DNA of 64,000 nucleotides from Anomaloglossus baeobatrachus (lineage: Eukaryota > Chordata > Amphibia > Anura > Aromobatidae). This document shows, piece after piece, positions 11,401 through 23,427 of the stretch. Position 1 is the first letter of the stretch; each line of letters starts with the position of its first letter. The DNA is taken from positions 216,662,128 to 216,726,127 of the forward strand of contig NC_134358.1 of the NCBI RefSeq assembly GCF_048569485.1, given 5' to 3'. Position numbers and translations under genes: made by a program. A model generated the notes under the pieces. It saw only the letters and a program-made list of their open reading frames with translations, was not told the origin of the DNA and did no database searches.

Positions 11401-12010
11401 GAAGTAATGATGACTACTGGCTTGCCACACTCTTAGATCCCCGGTACAAGTCCAAGTTTTGTAAAATAATTCCAGCCATAGAAAGGGACGCACGTATGCA
11501 GGAGTATCAGCAGAAGCTGTTACTCGATCTTAGCTCGGCTTTTCCACCAAACAACCGTGCAGGTGCAGGGAGTGAATCTCCCAGTTGTAACTTGACAAAC
11601 ATGGGACTGTCTCGTCATCAACAGTCTACCCGTACCAGCAGCACCGTATCTGGTGGTAACAGCAGTTTTATTGAATCGTTTCATAATTTTTTAGACCCTC
11701 CTTTGCAAGGCCATCAGAGACAAGAAGTCTGACACATAGTCAACGGCTGGAAAGGATGATACAGGAGTATCTCCAAATGAACAGCGATGCCATGACTTTG
11801 CAAATGGAGCCTTGCTCATTTTGGGCTTCAAATCTTGAAAAATGGCCAGAGCTCTCCACTTACGCCTTGGAGATCTTGTCGTGTCCCGCGGCCAGCGTTG
11901 TCTCTGAACGTGTCTTCAGTGCTGCTGGGTGTGTGCTGACAGATAAGCGCACGCGTCTGTCCAGTGACAATGTGGACAGACTAACGTTCATCAAGATGAA
12001 CAAGTCATAG
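8492..12010 (+). pseudogene. hAT transposase (BED zinc finger + hAT dimerisation domain), broken
   Basis: The ATG at 8492 opens MSGKRTDAGGKG, a basic, serine-rich N-terminal part reaching 9145. After a frame change the frame from about 9213 carries a BED zinc finger around 9400-9510 (CKIC, then HMNNKH: C-x2-C-x20-H-x4-H), the FPTDTWTS block with the first catalytic D (about 10150), a VCDNAANLGAA block (about 10565) and PCMAHVLNLVVQQFF (about 10625). A TAG at 11151-11153 interrupts this same frame, which continues 11178-11732. A frameshift near 11730 precedes the C-terminal hAT dimerisation region (about 11756-12010) with CPAASVVSERVFSAAG. At least three lesions are visible. It resembles ZBED/Ac-type hAT proteins and is not a domesticated gene, since it lies between transposon ends and is not open. 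Confidence 0.88.
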
Positions 12011-12425
12011 ATCAGCAAGGACTTTGCTACCCCGGTGTCATCCTGGGGAGAGTAAAGGCTTGTGGATTTGGATTGTGCTTGATGCAAGTCAACATGTGAA
12101 GTTTACAACTGGGGCACAAGTGATGCCACTGATGTGGTGTGTGTGGGGCCCAATTTTTGGAAAAAAGGGAAACTCCGCTTGGAGTCCCCTTGCTGTGTTT
12201 TTAAAAATGATCCAAGATGAACAAGTCATGGTTCAGCAAGGACTTTGCTACCTACCCTGGTGTCATCCTGAAGACAGTTAAGGCTGGCGTATTTTTGAAT
12301 GTGCTTGATGCAAATCAACAGGTCAAGTTTACAACTGGGGCACAAGTGATGCCACTGAAGGGGTGTGTGTGGCCCAATTTTTGGAAAAAAGGGAGACTCT
12401 GCTTAGAGTCCCCTTGCTGTGTTTT
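11993..12425 (+). repeat. 221-bp tandem duplication spanning the hAT stop codon
   Basis: AAGATGAACAAGTCAT, the last transposase codons, occurs at 11993 and again at 12214, followed in both by GCAAGGACTTTGCTAC and about 200 similar bases (ACAACTGGGGCACAAGTGAT, GCCCAATTTTTGGAAAAAAG). The second copy is non-coding. Confidence 0.85.
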
Positions 12426-12712
12426 ACATGATTTTAGAAGGGCGTGCCATGCCTATATCTGTGTCTCCTGCTCTTTTTCCTCGTCCAGCTGTTTTGTTTT
12501 CGCATGAGTATATGTCCTTGTCACTTTCCCATGTGTTTGTGGTATGTTGTGAGTTGTTTGTCACCTTTTGGACACCTTTGAAGGTGTTTTCTATGTGTTT
12601 TTATGTGTTTGCCTCCCATTGTTTTCAATGGGATTCGAGAGGTTCGTCAAACGGTTCGTCGAACGGCGCCTCGAACGGAGCCTTCAGAGGCTCGCTCATC
12701 TCTAGTAACCGC

Positions 12713-12904
12713 AGTCCTCCATGCTGAAACATCAGTGTCTCACAGACACATAGTAGTAGAATGATTAGAAATAGAGTGTTCTGCTCCTCCTCGCATTGTT
12801 CCTTTCAATTGTATTGGCATCTGTGATGGTGATGCCGATATAAATGAAAGTACGATCGTCGGCAGGAGGTCCACGGGGCCACAGTGACTCATGGGCCCAA
12901 TCTA
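12713..12904. other. Short unannotated spacer between hAT and satellite
   Basis: About 190 bases of ordinary-looking sequence. I see no gene, repeat or signal here. Confidence 0.5.
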
Positions 12905-15900
12905 CACAGCTCACTAGTGAATCATCTAGAATGGAGTGGCAAAAATGAGGTGCTCAAAATATCCACTCTGATCTAGACGGCTCACTGCTGAATCACCTAG
13001 AACAGAGTGGCTAAAATGAGGTCCTCAAAAAATCCACTCTGATATAGACGGCTCACTACTGAAGCAGCTAGAACGGAGTGGCTAAAATGAGGTCCTCCAA
13101 AAATCCACTCTGATATAGACGGCTCACTACTGAAGCAGCTAGAACGGAGTGGCTAAAATGAGGTCCTCAAAAAATCCACTACGACACAATGTGGATGAGG
13201 ACTTTCAGCTGCGCTCTGTTACGGTTTTTGCTTTGATGCTCCTCCCACTATTCAAAAAATTCCATTCCAGTCACTTCAGTACCAAATATACATAATGTAG
13301 TGGCTAAAATGAGGTCCTCAAAAAATCCACTCTGATATAGACGGCTCACTACTGAAGCAGGTAGAACGGAGTGGCTAAAATGAGGTCCTCAAAAAATCCA
13401 CTACGACACAATGTGGATATTATGAGGACTTTCAGCTGCGTTCTGTTACGGTTTTTGCTTTGAGGCTCCTCCCACTCTTCGAAAAAATCCATTCCAGTCA
13501 CCTCAGTACCAAATATACATAATGTAGTGGCTAAAATGAGGTCCTCAAAAAATCCACTACGATACAATGTGGATATTATGAGGACTTTCAGCTGCGCACT
13601 GTTACGCTTTTTGCTTTGAGGCTCCTCCCACTCTTCGAAAAAATCCATTGCAGTCAACTCAGTACCAAATGTACATAATGTAGTGGCTAAAATGAGGTCC
13701 TCAAAAAATCCACTCTGATATAGACGGCTCACTACTGAAGCAGCTAGAACGGAGTGGCTTTTTTGAGGTCCTCAAAAAATCCACTACGACACAATGTGGA
13801 TATTATGAGGACTTTCAGCTGCGCTCTGTTACGCTGTTTGCTTTGAGGCTCCTCCCACTCTTCGAAAAAATCCATTGCAGTCACCTCAGTACCAAATGTA
13901 CATAATGTAGTGGCTAAAATGAGGTCCTCAAAAAATCCACTCTGATATAGACGGCTCACTACTGAAGCAGCTAGAACGGAGTGGCTTTTTTGAGGTCCTC
14001 AAAAAATCCACTACGACACAATGTGGATATGATGAGGACTTTCAGCTGCGCTTTGTTACGATTTTTGCTTTGAGGCTCCTCCCACTCTTCGAAAAAATCC
14101 ATTGCAGTCACCTCAGTACCAAATGTACATAATGTAGTGGCTAAAATGAGGTCCTCAAAAAATCCACTCTGATATAGACGGCTCACTACTGAAGCAGCTA
14201 GAACGGAGTGGTTTTTTTGAGGTCCTCAAAAAATCCACTACGACACAATGTTGATATTATGAGGACTTTCAGCTGCGCATTGATACGCTTTTTGCTTTGA
14301 GGCTCCTCCCACTCTTCGAAAAAATCCATTGCAGTCACCTCAGTACCAAATGTACATAATGTAGTGGCTAAAATGAGGTCCTCAAAAAATCCACTCTGAT
14401 ATAGACGGCTCACTACTGAAGCAGCTAGAACGGAGTGGCTTTTTTGAGGTCCTCAAAAAATCCACTACGACACAATGTGGATATTATGAGGACTTTCAGC
14501 TGCGCACTGTTACGCTTTTTGCTTTGAGGCTCCTCCCACTCTTCGAAAAAATCCATTGCAGTCACCTCAGTACCAAATGTACATAATGTAGTGGCTAAAA
14601 TGAGGTCCTCAAAAAATCCACTCTGATATAGACGGCTCACTACTGAAGCAGCTAGAACGGAGTGGCTTTTTTGAGGTCCTCAAAAAATCCACTACGACAC
14701 AATGTGGATATTATGAGGACTTTCAGCTGCGATCTGTTACGGTTTTTGCTTTGAGGCTCCTCCCACTCTTCGAAAAAATCCATTGCAGTCACCTCAGTAC
14801 CAAATATACATAATGTAGTGGCTAAAATGAGGTCCTCAAAAAATCCACTCTGATATAGACGGCTCACTACTGAAGCAGCTAGAACGGAGTGGCTTTTTTG
14901 AGGTCCTCAAAAAATCCACTACGACACAATGTGGATATTATGAGGACTTTCAGCTGCGCACTGTTACGCTTTTTGCTTTGAGGCTCCTCCCACTCTTCGA
15001 AAAAATCCATTGCAGTCACCTCAGTACCAAATATACATAATGTAGTGGCTAAAATGAGGTCCTCCAAAAATCCACTCTGATATAGACGGCTCACTACTGA
15101 AGCAGCTAGAACGGAGTGGCTAAAATGAGGTCCTCAAAAAATCCACTACGACACAATGTGGATATTATGAGGACTTTCAGCTGCGCTCTGTTACGCTTTT
15201 TGCTTTGAGGCTCCTCCCACTCTTCGAAAAAATCCATTGCAGTCACCTCAGTACCAAATGTACATAATGTAGTGGCTAAAATGAGGTCCTCAAAAAATCC
15301 ACTCTGATATAGACGGCTCACTACTGAAGCAGCTAGAACGGAGTGGCTAAAATGAGGTCCTCAAAAAATCCACTACGACACAATGTGGATATTATGAGGA
15401 CTTTCAGCTGCGCTCTGTTACGCTTTTTGCTTTGAGGCTCCTCCCACTCTTCGAAAAAATCCATTGCAGTCACCTCAGTACCAAATGTACATAATGTAGT
15501 GGCTAAAATGAGGTCCTCAAAAAATCCACTCTGATATAGACGGCTCACTACTGAAGCAGCTAGAACGGAGTGGCTTTTTTGAGGTCCTCAAAAAATCCAC
15601 TACGACACAATGTGTGAAATTATAAGCACTTTCTCGGCTGCGCTCTGTTACGTTTTTCGCCGTGAGGCTCCTCCCACTCTTCGAAAAAATCCACTGCAGT
15701 CACCTCAGTACCAAATGTACATAATGTAGTGGCTAAAATGAGGTCCTCAAAAAATCCACTACGACACAATGTGTGAAATTATAAGCACTTTCTCGGCTGC
15801 GCTCTGTTACGTTTTTCGCCGTGAGGCTCCTCCCACTCTTCAAAAACTGAATTTCAGTCACTTCAGTACCAAATGTACATAATGAAGGCTACAGAGAGAT

Positions 15901-16616
15901 CCTCAAAAAATCCACTCTGATCCAATATGGTAAGTTATGAAGACTGTCAGCTGCGCGGTTCCGTTTTTCCTTGTGAGGCTCCGCCCACTCTTTCAATGTC
16001 AGTCATGCGGCCACGACTTGTGGAAATACGGTAAAATTAAAATTCCAGCAAAACTGAACAATCAGCGCTGTGTGGAATTATTTATATTGTAAAAAATAAT
16101 AATAAAATGTAAGTTATAATAATAATGAAAATAAAAATGTGCCCTTTGGAAAAAAATAATAAATATAACAGTGTGAGCATCTAATAAAGAAAAACATGAA
16201 ATCATTCCAATTATAAATCTGATTCCACCCCTGCTGTAGAAACTGAACTGTGTTGTATGGAGAAAAGATCACAGAGATCATCAAAAAATCAACTCTGATC
16301 TAGCCACCTCACTGGTGAAGCAGCTAGAACGGAGTGGATAAAATGAGGTGACCAAAAACATGTGACTGCAGGAGGCCTCAAGAAATCAACTCTGATCTAG
16401 TCACTTCAGCAGTGAGCCGGCTAGATCAGAGTGGAAAAAATGAGGACCACAAAAAACCCACTCTGATCTAGACACTTCAGTAGTGAGCCGGCTAAATCAG
16501 AGTGGAAAAAATGAGGCCTCAAAAAATCAACTCCGATATAGCCGGCTCACTACTGAAGCAGCTAGATCAGAGTTGATTTTTTGAGGACCACAAAAAATCA
16601 ACTCTGATCTAGACGC
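12905..16616. repeat. Satellite array with a 227-bp two-part unit and degraded, partly inverted edges
   Basis: From about 13500 to 15550 the period is exactly 227 bp, eight near-identical units. Each unit has two parts that share the start GGCTAAAATGAGGTCCTC: part A (~79 bp, with CTCTGATATAGACGGCTCAC) and part B (~148 bp, with ACGACACAATGTGGATATTA). At the left edge (12905-13190) only part A is repeated. At the right edge (15600-16616) units diverge, lose length, and part-A blocks occur in both orientations (for example AGTGAGCCGGCTAGATCAGA near 16410). In six units the A-to-B junction reads TTTTTTGAGG-T-CCTCAAAAAA, a perfect 10-bp-arm palindrome. Each unit contains a 71-codon minus-strand open frame, judged incidental. 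Confidence 0.93.
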
Positions 16617-17105
16617 AACCCAGCCTGGAGCGCCGTCTCGCAGGTGACTGTTGTAGCAGCACAGCCTGGAGCGCCGTCTCGCAGGTGACTGTTGTAGCAG
16701 CACAGCCTGGAGCGCCGTCTCGCAGGTGACTGTTGTAGCAGCACAGCCTGGAGCGCCGTCTCGCAGGTGACTGTTGTTGCACCACAGCCTGGAGCGCCGT
16801 CTCGCAGGTGACTGTTTTAGCAGCACAGCCTGGAGCGCCGTCTCGCAGGTGACTGTTTTAGCAGCACAGCCTGGAGCGCCGTCTTGCAGGTGACTATTGT
16901 TGCACCACAGCCTGGAGCGCCATCTCGCAGGTGACTGTTGTTGCACCACAGCCTGGAGCGCCATCTCGCAGGTGACTGTTGTTGCACCACAGCCTGGAGC
17001 GCCATCTCGCAGGTGACTATTGCACCACAGCCTGGAGCGCCATCTCGCAGGTGACTGTTGTAGCAGCACAGCCTGGAGCGCCGTCTCGCAGGTGACTGTT
17101 GTTCA
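16617..17105. repeat. 41-bp minisatellite, about 12 copies
   Basis: The unit starts CAGCCTGGAGCGCCGTCTCG and continues CAGGTGACTGTTGTAGCAGCA, with exact 41-bp spacing at 16621, 16662, 16703 and 16744. It abuts the satellite on the left and ends about 50-250 bp before the CpG-rich promoter region. Because 41 is not a multiple of three, one minus-strand frame reads the unit in all three phases for 180 codons; this is a product of the repeat. Confidence 0.95.
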
Positions 17106-17149
17106 CTTCCTTGTTAATAAAGTTTAGTGAAGTCCACACTCACGCGCTT

Positions 17150-18250
17150 TCCTACTCGTCATGTGAGGGAGACGTCATCAGCCGCTTTTTGCTGAACACA
17201 GGGAGCTCCAATGTGGGCGCTACCATTCGTGGAGGGGGGAGTCAAAATGTCTCGTAATTCTGTCATATTATTGCGACACTAATTATGGCGTGGTATATTA
17301 TAAGACATTAATTTGTGCCCTTTTTATGTCCTTAAAATTAGAGTTGGACTAGTCCACCCATGCTGAAGATAAGCGTGCCCTCCGCCTGATAATGGTACCG
17401 CCCGGAGGATCCCTGGCGGGAGAAGGCAGGAGGTGACGCAGCGGCGGCCATCTTCTCCTTCTGTGTGCTGCTGGCTGCTTGTGGACGGCTCTCGGGCTGT
17501 GAGGACGCCTGTGTGTTCGCGCTGCCTTCCTCCAGAAGCTACACGGAGACGGGTCGGGGTTTTCGGCAGCTCCTGGACTGCGTGGTGCCGAGGCCTTGGC
17601 CTGCCGCCTCCTCCCCCTCTCACAGCGAGACCCCCGGTCCGGAGTATGGGTGGGTCGGGGTGGAGTAGGCTGTACAGCCCGCTGAGCAGTGCGGCTCACA
17701 AGCAGAGGGGGCCGTTGGGGTCCCTGGTGTTTTCTTGACATGGATCTCCTCGCCTCCAGCCTGCCCCCTGACAGCAGCACTCCGCCGACCGCAGACATGA
17801 CAGGTAGCCGGCGTGGCTAGGACAGCAGACAGCCCCTCCTGACCTCGTGCAATCCCCGCACTGATCGGCCGACTATCGCACAATCCCACACATACAAGCT
17901 GTTATTGTTTCTGTCGCCTGTGATCGCGATATGCCCTCCGTTGAGCCCTCATCCCGCTGGTGACAGGGTCGGCCTCTCCTATTGTCCGTCCGCCATCATG
18001 GTGTTCCTCCCCATGGGGTGTCGGCTGATCTTCCACATGGGCTTCCTCTCTGCCCCCAAGCCCGGTATTTTGGGGCGCCTCTGCTGTGAACACCCCACCC
18101 CCACCTGTCAGCCGGAGAAGTAATCGCGCAGTTTTTTGCACTGTAATAGGGAGCGCAGGGGATCTGGAGTCAGTGACGTCATCTCTTCTCATATGATGCA
18201 ATCTCGGGGCTGGCTGAGCAGTCTTAGTTTTCCTTTCTGTCAGCAGGGAG
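17150..18250 (+). promoter_or_regulatory. CpG-rich promoter and likely 5' UTR region of C6orf62
   Basis: CpG density and GC content rise sharply from about 17390 to 18130 compared with everything around, and stay moderately high to the CRE at 18174. It lies just upstream of the conserved start codon at 18634, as expected for a broadly expressed vertebrate gene. The transcription start and any untranslated exon cannot be placed from sequence alone; a pyrimidine tract ending TTTCAG near 18396-18401 could be an acceptor joining an upstream untranslated exon to the ATG exon. The open frames of 60-150 codons on both strands here are what any GC-rich island gives and show no protein family. Confidence 0.7.
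18174..18181 (+). promoter_or_regulatory. Full CRE palindrome (CREB/ATF site)
   Basis: TGACGTCA, 453 bases upstream of the start codon at the 3' edge of the CpG-rich region. A partial site (GACGTCATC) lies near 17170. Position and context fit a promoter element; function is inferred. Confidence 0.5.
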
Positions 18251-18633
18251 GCCTACCAAGCAGGATGGCTTTCGATTTTATGGTATAGGCTAGTAGCCGG
18301 TGACATCTTTGTTTTTTTTTTTTTCCATTGTTGGCCCCCCTAGCATTTTAACAGTTGTGTTTCTGGTTTTCTACATGTATATGATGCCTCTTTCAGTTTC
18401 ATCAGATGAGAACCTCCTTCCTGTCACGGTTGTCCGGCCGCTCCGTTTTCTGACCCCGGTAGTATGACAGGCCCGGCACTGTTAGTGCTGACCTGACTGA
18501 GTCATTGGAAGGAGGTAACATGGCTTGTTTCTGTTGACTTCGGTGTCTCACGTGCACAAAAAGAAAATACCCGAAATTTAGCGACAATTTTAGAAGTTCC
18601 GTAGGCCTCTGCGGCGGCATTACAAATAAAAAA

Positions 18634-18762
18634 ATGGGGGACCCCAACTCTCGCAAGAAGCAGGCTCTGAACAGACTGCGCTCTCAGCTAAGGAAGAAGA
18701 AAGAGTCTCTAGCTGACCAGTTTGACTTCAAGATGTACATCGCTTTTGTGTTCAAAGACAAG
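18634..18762 (+). CDS. C6orf62: C6orf62 coding exon 1 (residues 1-43)
   Basis: ATG at 18634 in AAAAAATGG context. It ends ...FVFKDK at AAG|GTAAAT, phase 0. It holds the basic N-terminal helix region. Confidence 0.96.
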
Positions 18763-21700
18763 GTAAATTGTCTGGAGGAGTGCCCACTGATCACACTCGG
18801 GGTATTGGCTAATTCATCTGTTCCTGGGGCTGTTGTGGATCCTAAATGGTACATGTCACTCAGCTGTCTGCCCAGAGCAAAAACTGCTGTGCACGGGAAT
18901 GGGAGCCATGTTGGTTGTCAGCCCAGGAACAGACTGAATTGACTTTGTAGATCATTCATTCCAGTACTCATTAAAGGGACTTGGCCACAAGTATGTCAAG
19001 TCTTGGTGGACTGATCCAGATTGAGCATGTATCAAAGCCTGACTGGGCAATTGAAGCTAGCAGAAACACCTGCCTGCTACCACAGAAAGCCCACCATGGT
19101 CCTCCCCTGGGTGGTTTCTTCCCGCACTCGCCTAGGTGACGGGGCAGGCCCCGCTTGGTCCTTTCCGCACTTGTTGCCTAGGTGACGGGGCAGGCCCCGC
19201 TTGGTCCACCCCCCGCACTCGCCTAGGTGACGGGGCAGGCCCCGCTTGGTCCTTCCCGCACTTGGTGCCTAGGTGACGGGGCAGGGCCCGCTTGGTCCTT
19301 CCCGCACTTGTTGCCTAGGTGACGGGGCAGGCCCCGCTTGGTCCTCCCCCTCTCCCCTGGCCGGCTTCTCCCTGCACTTTCATTTTTCAGACAGTTTTCT
19401 CTGAAATTCTGTGATGTTTGAGGGGAGGGGGGGAAAAGAAATGTGCTTGGTACACTATGAAGTGTAAACGTCCCGGCTTCAGATAGGTCTAGTGCGCATG
19501 AGCGGAAGTGCCAGGGACTAATGACCATGTACACGGAGATTACATCTGGCATCTGAGGCTGTGACAACGGACACAGGTGCACACGTGACTGGCATTGAAT
19601 AGCATTTTAGCATGCCCCTGTTGGTGTGCTAAGAGGGTGGTGGTGAATAATGCCCTTGTGACTAGTCCCTGTGCTCATTAACATCATAAAGGATCTTTAG
19701 AAATTACTTTTTCTAAAGGTCTCCATGTATGCTAAAATATGCTGGGAGGGTTGGGCAGGGATTAGCAGTATGCACTGCTAGCTAACATGGTACAAAGATA
19801 TATTTTACCAGTATGCACTGAGAACTGCTGATGGTTCTGGGTGCATATTGCACCTGACCAGTTCCTTTAAGAGCGCTTTTTTTTTTTTTCTTCCTTCTTT
19901 TCTTTCCTCATAGCATTTTGTATAGTAGTATTTAGTTCGTGTGTATAATTTTGTGTAATTCTCAGGGCAGCAGCGGACAGTGTGCATAGATGTCAAATTT
20001 AGCTTTTGCCTTCATTACAACACTGTCTATTCCAGAATTACAATCTCTAGCTTCTGGGTGACTGGAGTGATTTGGCTGCCTTTGGTGTATCCTCAAACAT
20101 ATCTTTCACATGTGATGTGAATATGGCCTAAGCTGTATCTAGTAGAGTACTTGGAAATTTAAAAAAAATCTTGTTAATCTGGAGTAAATGTCGTGTTTTT
20201 GCTTTTTACCATGTTTTTCTTTTCTATACGTTTGAGAGCCTAAAATGTGGCTGTAATTCTGCACTGTCTATGAACCCATTGCAAAAGCATGCACTTATTA
20301 CTTACAGCTGATACAACTTTTTTTTTTTTTTTTTCCTCCCCTCTTAGAAAAAGTCGTCGGCTCTCTTTGAAGTGGCTGATGTTATACCAGTTATGACGAA
20401 TAACTATGAAGAAAATATTCTGAAAGGCGTGCGGGATTCCAGCTATTCCTTGGAGAGTTCCCTTGAGCTTCTACAGAAGGATGTAGTACAGCTTCATGCA
20501 CCTCGCTACCAGTCAATGCGCAGGGTAAGGGCTCGATCAGATAATCATGGTGTAGTCAGTGAACTTGTGCACGTAGGCGATTTTTCCACATTAAGTGATG
20601 GTCCACATGAAACAAATTCCCTTTTTTTTTTTTTTTTTGTTAGTGCGTGCAATAGAAGGTAGCTTGTGCGTATAAGCACATAGGGCCAATCACATCCACA
20701 GTAAAGGTCCAGTCACACTAAACAACTTACCAGCGATCCCAACAACGATATGGATCGCTGGTAAGTTGCTAGGAGGTTGCTGGTGAGATGTCACACTGCG
20801 ACGCTCCAGCGATCCCACCAGCAACCTGACCTGGCATGGATCGCTGGAGCGTCGCTACACGAGTTGCTGGTGAGCTCACCAGCAACCAGTGACCAGCCCC
20901 CAGCGCCGCGTGGAAGATGCTGCGCTTGGTAACTAAGGTAAATATCGGGTAACCAACCCGATATTTACCTTTGTTACCAGCGCACGCAGCTACACGTGCA
21001 GGGAGCAGCGCACACTGAGCGCTGGCTCCCTGCTCTCCTAGTTACAGCACACATCGGGTTAATTACCTGATGTGTGCTGCAGCTAAATGTGCAGGGAGCA
21101 GCGCACAATGCTTAGCGCTGGCTCCCTGCTCTCCTAGCTACAGCACACATCGGGTTAATTAACCCGATGTGTCCTGCAGCTACATGTGCACAGAGCAGGA
21201 GCCGGCACTGACAGTGAGAGCGTCGGAGGCTGGTAACAAAGGTAAATATCGGGTAACCAAGGACAGGGCTTCTTGGTTACCCGATGTTTACCGTGGTTAC
21301 CAGCCTCCGCAGAAGCCGGCTCCTGCTGCCTGCACATTTAGTTGTTGCTGTCTCGCTGTCACACACAGCGATCTGTGCTTCACAGCGGGACAGCAACAAC
21401 TAAAAAATGGCCCAGGACATTCAGCAACAACAAACGACCTCACAGCAGGGGCCAGGTTGTTGCTGGATGTCACACACAGCGACATCACTAGCAACATCGC
21501 TGCTACGTCACAAAAGTTGTTTAGCAGCGATGTTGCTAGCGATGTTGCTTAGTGTGACGGGGCCTTTAGTGAGTGTATTTGCCTTGGTGTGTATTTTATT
21601 TTGCCCTTGGAACTTGGCTGAAATCAGTTGTCTTCCAGTCTCACACTTGCGATCTGCACTTACCCTTGTTGTCTGGCTTTATTTGAGGCTCATTTTAAAT

Positions 21701-23382
21701 AAATAGCACCTATATCTGTATGAATGAAGTAACACGTGTCTGCATTTTATAGGATGTAATTGGGTGTACTCAAGAAATGGATTTTATTCTTTGGCCTCGG
21801 AATGATATAGAGAAGATTGTTTGTCTTCTGTTTTCAAGATGGAAGGGATCAGAGGAGCCCTACAGGCCTGTTTTGGTAAGTATATCTTGTACTGGCTAAT
21901 ATAGCTGTATAAAATAGTTGCAGTTTTGTGACTACAGACTAAGGGGCACTTTGCACACTACGACATCGCAAGCCGATGCTGCGATGCCGTGCGCGATAGT
22001 CCCCGCCCCCGTCGCAGCTGCGATATCATGGTGATGGCTGCCGTAGCGAACATCGCTACGGCAGCTTCACATGCACTCACCTGCCCTGCGACGTCGCTCT
22101 GGCTGGCGAACCGCCTCCTTATTAAGGGGGCGGGTCGTGCGGCGTCATAGCGACATCAGGCGGCCAATAGGGGCGGAGATGAGTGGGACGTAAACATCCC
22201 GCCCACCACCTTCCTTCCGCATAGCCGCAGGACGCAGGTAGATGTTTCTCGCTCCTGCGGCTTTACACACAGCGATGTGTGCTGCCGCAGGAACGAGGAA
22301 CAACATCGTAACAGCGGTCTTTCCCAATTAATGGAAATGATCGACGCTACACCAATGATACAATAACAACGCTTTTGCGCTCGTTAATTGTATCATAAAG
22401 GATTTACACACTACGATGTCGACAGCGATGCCGGATGTGCGTCACTTTCGATTTGACCCCACCGACATCGCACCTGCATTGTCGTAGTGTGCAAAGGGCC
22501 CCTAGGAGGTTGATATTTTGGTGAACCTTTGACATTTTGTTTGAGTCTTTGCCCACAGTATAAAACTTATCAAAGGAGGAAGAGACTTTGTTATGGAGAA
22601 TGACACCACTTTATTGAAATAAATTCACTAAATAAAGACTTGTTGCAGAATGAGACATGACCCGGTGACAGCTTTATATGCATGTAGAGACAACATGACC
22701 AAATTGCAATATTTGGAGTAATATTCAGGCAAAAGACCCATGTACAAGGAATTTACTCCAAATAGTGGAGTGTAACTGAGGAATGAATAAGGTGCTGACT
22801 GCAAAGATGTAGGGTTGTAGAAGCTAGTGTATAGTCAGTGGAGCAAAAAAGATCTGTATGGCGCTTAGTGCAAGTACATTATATAGGCAATTGGGGTCTG
22901 GTAAGGTAAAAAGCCTAGTGTGCACATAACGTTTAAAAGATCTGCTTACCTTTTCATTGATACTGACTTAATCATAAACTCTTTTTTTTTTTTTTCTTTT
23001 TATTCTTTCTCTCCCCCTCCTTCCTTCTATAGGCCAAGTTTGAATTTCATCATGGTGATTATGAAAAACATCTTCTGCATGTACTAAGCCGGAATGACAA
23101 GACTGGAATTGTTCTGAACAATCCTAACCAGTCAGTGTTCCTCTTCATAGACAGACAGCACTTGCAGGTTAGTGTCTCACACCACCAAAGGCCTAAATGG
23201 CGCAATAAACTTGGATTTGCACACAGAAACGGCACATCAGGTCTGCAGCAGTTTTTGCATGCAATGCATGTAGTTTGGGTTTAAAAACAAAAAGCGCCAA
23301 AACATACATTTAAATACATGCTTACATTGTGTAAATAGTCACAATCTGCTGCAAATGTGTCCTTATATTAGATTCGATCCAC

Positions 23383-23427
<45 letters not shown>

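Larger units (their letters stand above)
6553..12704 (+). mobile_element. hAT DNA transposon, complete ends, decayed transposase
   Basis: Ends are TAGAGATGAGCGA at 6553 and its reverse complement finishing at 12704. The 8-bp flanks GTCACTGC (6545-6552) and GTAACCGC (12705-12712) match at six of eight positions, the expected hAT target duplication after some drift. Both subterminal regions are studded with TTCGA/TCGAA motifs (6570-6650 and 12635-12690), likely old transposase-binding sites. Layout: a 5' non-coding part with four ~134-bp direct repeats, coding region 8492-12010, then a 3' part starting with a 221-bp duplication. A Harbinger-like MITE is nested at 7529-8119. At 6.15 kb (5.56 kb without the MITE) this is an autonomous-size copy with a dead enzyme. 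Confidence 0.9.

Noticed and set aside
8492-12010. A domesticated ZBED-type host gene
   Set aside because: It lies between matching hAT termini with target duplications and has at least three disabling lesions.
13744-15548. Eight successive 71-codon minus-strand open frames with near-identical products, as if a tandem gene family
   Set aside because: They follow the 227-bp satellite period exactly, lack any recognised domain or promoter context, and reflect one open stretch in the repeat unit.
16527-17069. A 180-codon minus-strand frame with a repeated 41-residue motif
   Set aside because: The 41-bp repeat read through all three phases produces it; no gene evidence.
1-17105. Expected neighbour GMNN upstream of C6orf62
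   Set aside because: In human the two genes are divergent neighbours as I recall, but no geminin-like sequence is visible on the minus strand here; it probably lies beyond the left edge.
17324-18201. Several 60-150-codon open frames on both strands upstream of C6orf62
   Set aside because: Expected in a GC-rich island; no family resemblance and no splice or start context favouring them.
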